The notes under the pieces are model-generated. The model did not search any database. It saw only the letters and a program-made list of their open reading frames with translations, and was not told where the DNA came from. A program made the translations under genes and the position numbers. From Marinoscillum furvescens DSM 4134 (GTDB lineage: Bacteria; Bacteroidota; Bacteroidia; Cytophagales; Cyclobacteriaceae), in assembly GCF_003386095.1 (NCBI RefSeq), contig NZ_QREG01000021.1:1-64000 (forward strand): 64,000 nt of DNA, in the 5' to 3' direction. This document shows, in pieces, positions 60,676 through 64,000 of this stretch. Positions within the stretch are counted from its first letter, which is position 1, and each line of letters starts with the position of its first letter.

Positions 60676-62290
60676 CTTAAAGTGGAGTTTGGTTATGGTG
60701 TTGCAAGTTGCCTTTTTGTGGGCTGCTAAAGGGCAGGATCGCTATATGGTATTTTTTTCAGACAAGGATAACGTGCCTTACAGCCTGGAGCAGCCAGATG
60801 CTTTTTTAAGTGATCGAGCCATTGCCAGACGATCGGCGCAAGGAATAGCGATTACCGTACAGGATTTGCCAGTAGATACGGAGTATGTGGCTCAGGTAGA
60901 GGGTGAAGGAGCCGATGTGTTCTTTACAAGCAGATGGTTTAATGCTGCGTTGGTTCAGATGGACGATACGCAACGTATCTCAGTGACCAATCTTCCATTC
61001 GTAGACAGTGTCACATACATTGCCAAAGGAGCCGTGCTGAGCCACGACCTAGGTGGCTATGAGGTTCCTCAAGACTTTTTAGACCCTGATCGTGTTTCAG
61101 GTAATAGCCATACGCAGCTTACCATGCTGGGAGCTAAAGACATGCACGAAGATGGCTTTACCGGAGAGGGTAAAGTGATTGCTGTCTTTGATGCGGGGTT
61201 TCCTGGTGTGAATGTTTATAAACCATTCGAACACATCTTTACAGAAAATCGTCTGATTGGGACCAAAGATTTTATCCGCAATTCTGGAAATGTATTTCAA
61301 TACAATGCGCATGGTACTGCTGTGTTGTCTTGCATAGGAGGCATGTATGAAGAGGTGTTTTCGGGCACTGCACCAGATGCCAGTTACATTTTGTGTGTGA
61401 CTGAGGATGTAGAAAACGAGTACCGCATAGAAGAATACAATTGGTTGCTTGCTGCAGAATACGCTGACAGTGCAGGAGCAGACGTGATCAATGCGTCGCT
61501 TGGATATTCTACATTTTCTGATGGATCAATGGATTACACCTATCAGGACATGAACGGGAAAAACACCATAGTAGCTCGTGCGGCTAGTTACGCTGCGGAT
61601 CGGGGAATAGTGGTAGTGGTAAGTGCCGGCAATGAAGGCAACGGCAGCTGGAAGTACATTACCTCCCCAGGTGACGCTGATGATGTACTCACCGTGGGAA
61701 GTGTGGATTCACGCTATGAGCGGTCAGGGTTTAGTTCTTTCGGACCTACGGCAGACGGGCGAATCAAGCCAGATGTGTCTGCAATGGGAACATTTACGTC
61801 CATCTTTACGGTAGGCCAAAGCAGGGGTGAAGTAGTCTCTGGAATGATCACCACGGGTAATGGTACTAGCTTTGCTGCACCGCAGATCGCTGGATTTGCT
61901 GCAGCTACATGGCAGGCAAACCCGGACTGGAACAGTCAGCAGGTGATAGAGTCCATCAAACTCTCGGGCTCTAATGCTGATGAGCCTAATAGTGAAATAG
62001 GTTATGGCGTACCTAAATACGAAAGCGAAGTACCTGGTGCTTTTACCGTTTATCCTAATCCCTTCAAAGACAACATGATTTTTGTAGAGTTTGGTAATGT
62101 GGAAATCAAAGGCAGACTCACAATAGATCTTCAGGATACAAAAGGAAATAAAATATTTTCTACTAAACTAAGCGCTCGCGATAGGCTAGACAGGATTGAA
62201 ATAGAAGTGAAACCCTCCGAAAATGGAACGTATTTCTTAACCTTGCACTCCAGAGGATTTAAGAAAACTGTAAAACTGATAAAGATTTAG
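60662..62290 (+). CDS. S8 family serine protease with type IX secretion sorting domain
   Basis: A 542-residue secreted subtilisin-like protease. The signal peptide covers about residues 1-25 (MVLQVAFLWAAKGQ). A propeptide-like region (about 30-140) precedes the peptidase: catalytic Asp in VIAVFDAGFPG (about 175), His in YNAHGTAVLSC (about 220) and Ser in GNGTSFAAPQIAGFAA (about 403). The C-terminal domain has YPNPFKDNMIFVEF (about 461-474) and ends KKTVKLIKI, the type A T9SS sorting signal, so it is exported to the surface by the gliding/secretion machinery. It overlaps the lipoprotein gene and is followed by rpe after 1 base. Confidence 0.9.
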   Translation: MGKGNLKWSLVMVLQVAFLWAAKGQDRYMVFFSDKDNVPYSLEQPDAFLSDRAIARRSAQGIAITVQDLPVDTEYVAQVEGEGADVFFTSRWFNAALVQMDDTQRISVTNLPFVDSVTYIAKGAVLSHDLGGYEVPQDFLDPDRVSGNSHTQLTMLGAKDMHEDGFTGEGKVIAVFDAGFPGVNVYKPFEHIFTENRLIGTKDFIRNSGNVFQYNAHGTAVLSCIGGMYEEVFSGTAPDASYILCVTEDVENEYRIEEYNWLLAAEYADSAGADVINASLGYSTFSDGSMDYTYQDMNGKNTIVARAASYAADRGIVVVVSAGNEGNGSWKYITSPGDADDVLTVGSVDSRYERSGFSSFGPTADGRIKPDVSAMGTFTSIFTVGQSRGEVVSGMITTGNGTSFAAPQIAGFAAATWQANPDWNSQQVIESIKLSGSNADEPNSEIGYGVPKYESEVPGAFTVYPNPFKDNMIFVEFGNVEIKGRLTIDLQDTKGNKIFSTKLSARDRLDRIEIEVKPSENGTYFLTLHSRGFKKTVKLIKI

Positions 62291-62291
62291 C

Positions 62292-62945
62292 ATGAAGGAG
62301 TGTTTGGTTTCCCCATCTATGTTGGCAGCTGATTTTGCGAACATTCAGCGTGATGTAGAAATGCTCAATAGCAGTGAAGCTGACTACATTCATATTGATA
62401 TTATGGATGGTGTGTTTGTTCCAAATATTTCATTTGGATTTCCAGTGACAGAGGCAATAGCTCGTCACGCAAAAAAGCCCTTGGATTTTCACCTGATGGT
62501 AAAGGATGCTACTCCATACCTAGAAGCTTGTCGCGACAGTGGCGCTGAGATCATTACAGTACACTACGAGGCTTGTACTCATTTGCATCGTACCATTATG
62601 GCTATTCATGAACTTGGTGCTAAAGCTGGAGTAGCCTTGAACCCGCATACCCCTGTAGCCGTGCTAGAGGAAATTATCGATCATATCGATTTGGCACTTA
62701 TTATGAGTGTAAACCCTGGCTTTGGAGGTCAGAAATTTATCCCTCATACGTTTGCTAAAGTTGAAAAACTGGCCGCTATGGCGGAAAAGACCAACCCGGA
62801 CCTACTTATAGAAATAGATGGAGGAGTAACCAGTGAAAACGCCAGGGAATTGGTGCAAAAAGGTGCGAATATGCTGGTTGCGGGAAGTTTTGTTTTTAAA
62901 TCCGAAAACCCTCAGGATACTATTCACTCACTCAAGCGCGTTTAG
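62292..62945 (+). CDS. rpe: Ribulose-phosphate 3-epimerase
   Basis: A 217-residue TIM-barrel enzyme of the pentose-phosphate pathway interconverting ribulose-5-phosphate and xylulose-5-phosphate. Motifs are LVSPSMLAADFAN (about residues 4-16), HIDIMDGVFVPNISFG (about 34-49), LDFHLMV (about 63-69), MSVNPGFGGQKFI (about 137-149) and EIDGGV (about 172-177). All catalytic Asp/His residues are present. It begins 1 base after the subtilase gene, an unusual partner, and is followed by a TonB-dependent receptor 8 bases later. Confidence 0.95.
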   Translation: MKECLVSPSMLAADFANIQRDVEMLNSSEADYIHIDIMDGVFVPNISFGFPVTEAIARHAKKPLDFHLMVKDATPYLEACRDSGAEIITVHYEACTHLHRTIMAIHELGAKAGVALNPHTPVAVLEEIIDHIDLALIMSVNPGFGGQKFIPHTFAKVEKLAAMAEKTNPDLLIEIDGGVTSENARELVQKGANMLVAGSFVFKSENPQDTIHSLKRV

Positions 62946-62953
62946 TAACCTAA

Positions 62954-64000
62954 ATGAAGCTCCAACCAACCCTATTTTTTCTCTTTCTTTTAAATACCTG
63001 GCTGCTGAGTGCCCAGAGCACACTGGTGACTGGAGTGGTGAGCGATGAATCAGGTATAGAAATACCAGGAGTGTCAGTTACCATAGAAGGTACCTCCAAA
63101 GGCACAGTTACGAACGTAGAGGGGCAGTTTGAGTTAGAGGTTCCCGTGAAGCAGAATGTGACGCTTGTTTTTACACACATTCAGTACATACCGCAGCGAT
63201 TGACACAAGCTTTTGATGAGGAAACTCCTCTCTCGATAGTCCTGAAAGAGCAAACAACTCAACTTCAGGATGTTCAGATAAAAGATGATCGATTAGGAGA
63301 TCTGGATGAGGTGGTGAATTTTCAAAAAGTAGATGCCAAATCAGCCAAAGCGCTCCCTTCTACATTTGGAGACTTTAATAAAGTGCTGGTCACGCTACCA
63401 GGGGTTTCTAGCAACAATGAACTGAGCTCTGCATACAGTGTGCGTGGAGGTAACTTTGATGAAAACCTCGTATATGTAAACGACATCCCGGTTTATCGCC
63501 CATTTTTGGCCAATGCCGGCCGGCAGGAAGGGTTGAGCTTCGTAAACCCTGATATGGTTCAGGATATTGAATTTTACGCAGGGGGATGGGAGCCCAAGTA
63601 TGGAGACAAACTCTCCAGTAGCTTAAATATCGAATACAAAGAGCCTGACAGTCTGGAAGGGGCAGTGACAGTGGGACTGCTGGGAGGAACTGCCTACACT
63701 GGTGGACACTCCGATAGGTTGTCCTACCTAATAGGCGCTCGTCACAGAGATTCCAGGTATTTGCTGGGTACACTGGAGACACAGGGGCAGTACTTTCCTA
63801 CCTACACCGATATTCAGTCTATGCTTACCTTCGACTTATCTAAAAAGGGAGCACAGTATATCAACAAAACGAAGCTCAATGTACTGCTAAGCTACGGTCG
63901 AAACAGGTACGTGAGCATCCCCGAGTCACAAACCACAGATTTTGGATCTGTTCAAGCTAACTTCCGCCTCAATACCTACTTTGAAGGCCGCGAAATCATG
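62954..64000 (+). CDS. TonB-dependent receptor, N-terminal part (runs off the window)
   Basis: The frame from the ATG at 62954 is open to the window end (349 codons). A signal peptide (MKLQPTLFFLFLLNTWLLSAQ) is followed by a carboxypeptidase-regulatory-like domain (VTGVVSDESGIEIPGVSVTIEG, about residues 24-45, up to 100). A TonB-receptor plug follows with LPSTFGDFNKVLVTLPGVSS (about 136-155), SVRGGNFDENLVYVNDIPVYRP (about 163-184) and IEFYAGGWEPKYGDKLSSSL (about 206-225). The barrel then begins. It imports an unknown ligand through the outer membrane. It is 8 bases after rpe. Confidence 0.88.
   Translation, partial: MKLQPTLFFLFLLNTWLLSAQSTLVTGVVSDESGIEIPGVSVTIEGTSKGTVTNVEGQFELEVPVKQNVTLVFTHIQYIPQRLTQAFDEETPLSIVLKEQTTQLQDVQIKDDRLGDLDEVVNFQKVDAKSAKALPSTFGDFNKVLVTLPGVSSNNELSSAYSVRGGNFDENLVYVNDIPVYRPFLANAGRQEGLSFVNPDMVQDIEFYAGGWEPKYGDKLSSSLNIEYKEPDSLEGAVTVGLLGGTAYTGGHSDRLSYLIGARHRDSRYLLGTLETQGQYFPTYTDIQSMLTFDLSKKGAQYINKTKLNVLLSYGRNRYVSIPESQTTDFGSVQANFRLNTYFEGREIM

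Noticed and set aside
1-64000. CRISPR array or tRNA/rRNA genes
   Set aside because: No regularly spaced identical repeats with unique spacers and no tRNA or rRNA signature was seen on either strand.

Overview
The window reads as Bacteroidota chromosome, most likely a marine Cytophagales-type bacterium. The signs are a type IX secretion sorting domain on a secreted subtilase, a carboxypeptidase-like/TonB-dependent receptor, DUF3108, DUF4136, DUF6266, DUF6943 and DUF6660 proteins, RteC, BT4734/DUF3987 mobile-element genes, and promoter elements of the Bacteroidota TTTG/TANNTTTG type. No rRNA, tRNA or CRISPR array was seen. All calls come from reading the sequence; no database search was run.

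Region 1 (1-926) is the left flank: the 3' end of a group II intron cut by the window edge, then a 44-residue ORF and a nucleotidyltransferase-like gene.

Region 2 (about 929-35191, roughly 34 kb) is an integrated element at the 3' end of mnmE. Near-identical 18-bp sequences lie at both ends. Both encode Phe-Cys-Ile-Gly-Lys-stop on the minus strand and they differ only at three silent positions, so the element carries its own copy of the gene's last codons, as the SGI1 family does. The integration module (zinc-ribbon/HTH protein, tyrosine recombinase, RteC-like protein) sits next to intact mnmE as an ATGA-coupled chain. Two HTH proteins and two primase/helicase-type proteins (BT4734/VirE-N and PriCT-2/DUF3987) follow. 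Next comes an Xre regulator and a long-type prokaryotic Argonaute whose nuclease site is lost but whose guide 5'-end pocket looks intact. Its stop codon overlaps the start of a Fur-family regulator. The cargo is metal resistance: a czc-type operon (CzcA-TolC fusion, CzcB, DUF3703, two cation diffusion transporters), a copper/silver cus operon (AraC with an HMA domain, HMA-MauE protein, HYC_CC_PP protein, CusA, CusC, CopB-type ATPase, CusB, a 43-residue membrane protein, DUF3347, a haem-binding protein, a cation transporter), and a mercury operon (ArsR-type regulator, MerTP, small Cys-rich protein). About 0.95 kb of repeat-rich non-coding DNA separates the mercury and copper operons. No relaxase or conjugation gene is visible, so the element would need mobilising in trans.

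Region 3 (35174-64000) is core chromosome: mnmE, a SWIM-SNF2 helicase, a small outer-membrane protein, a DtxR-controlled Mn/Zn/Fe ABC uptake operon with a permease-DtxR fusion and a strong palindromic operator, dapD and lysA (lysine/peptidoglycan precursors) flanking two envelope genes, an NhaC antiporter, several lipoproteins, a frameshifted NSS transporter, a conserved unknown, an acyl-CoA dehydrogenase under a two-palindrome promoter, mnmA with a structured leader, a T9SS subtilase, rpe and the start of a TonB-dependent receptor. mnmE and mnmA both modify tRNA wobble uridine 34.
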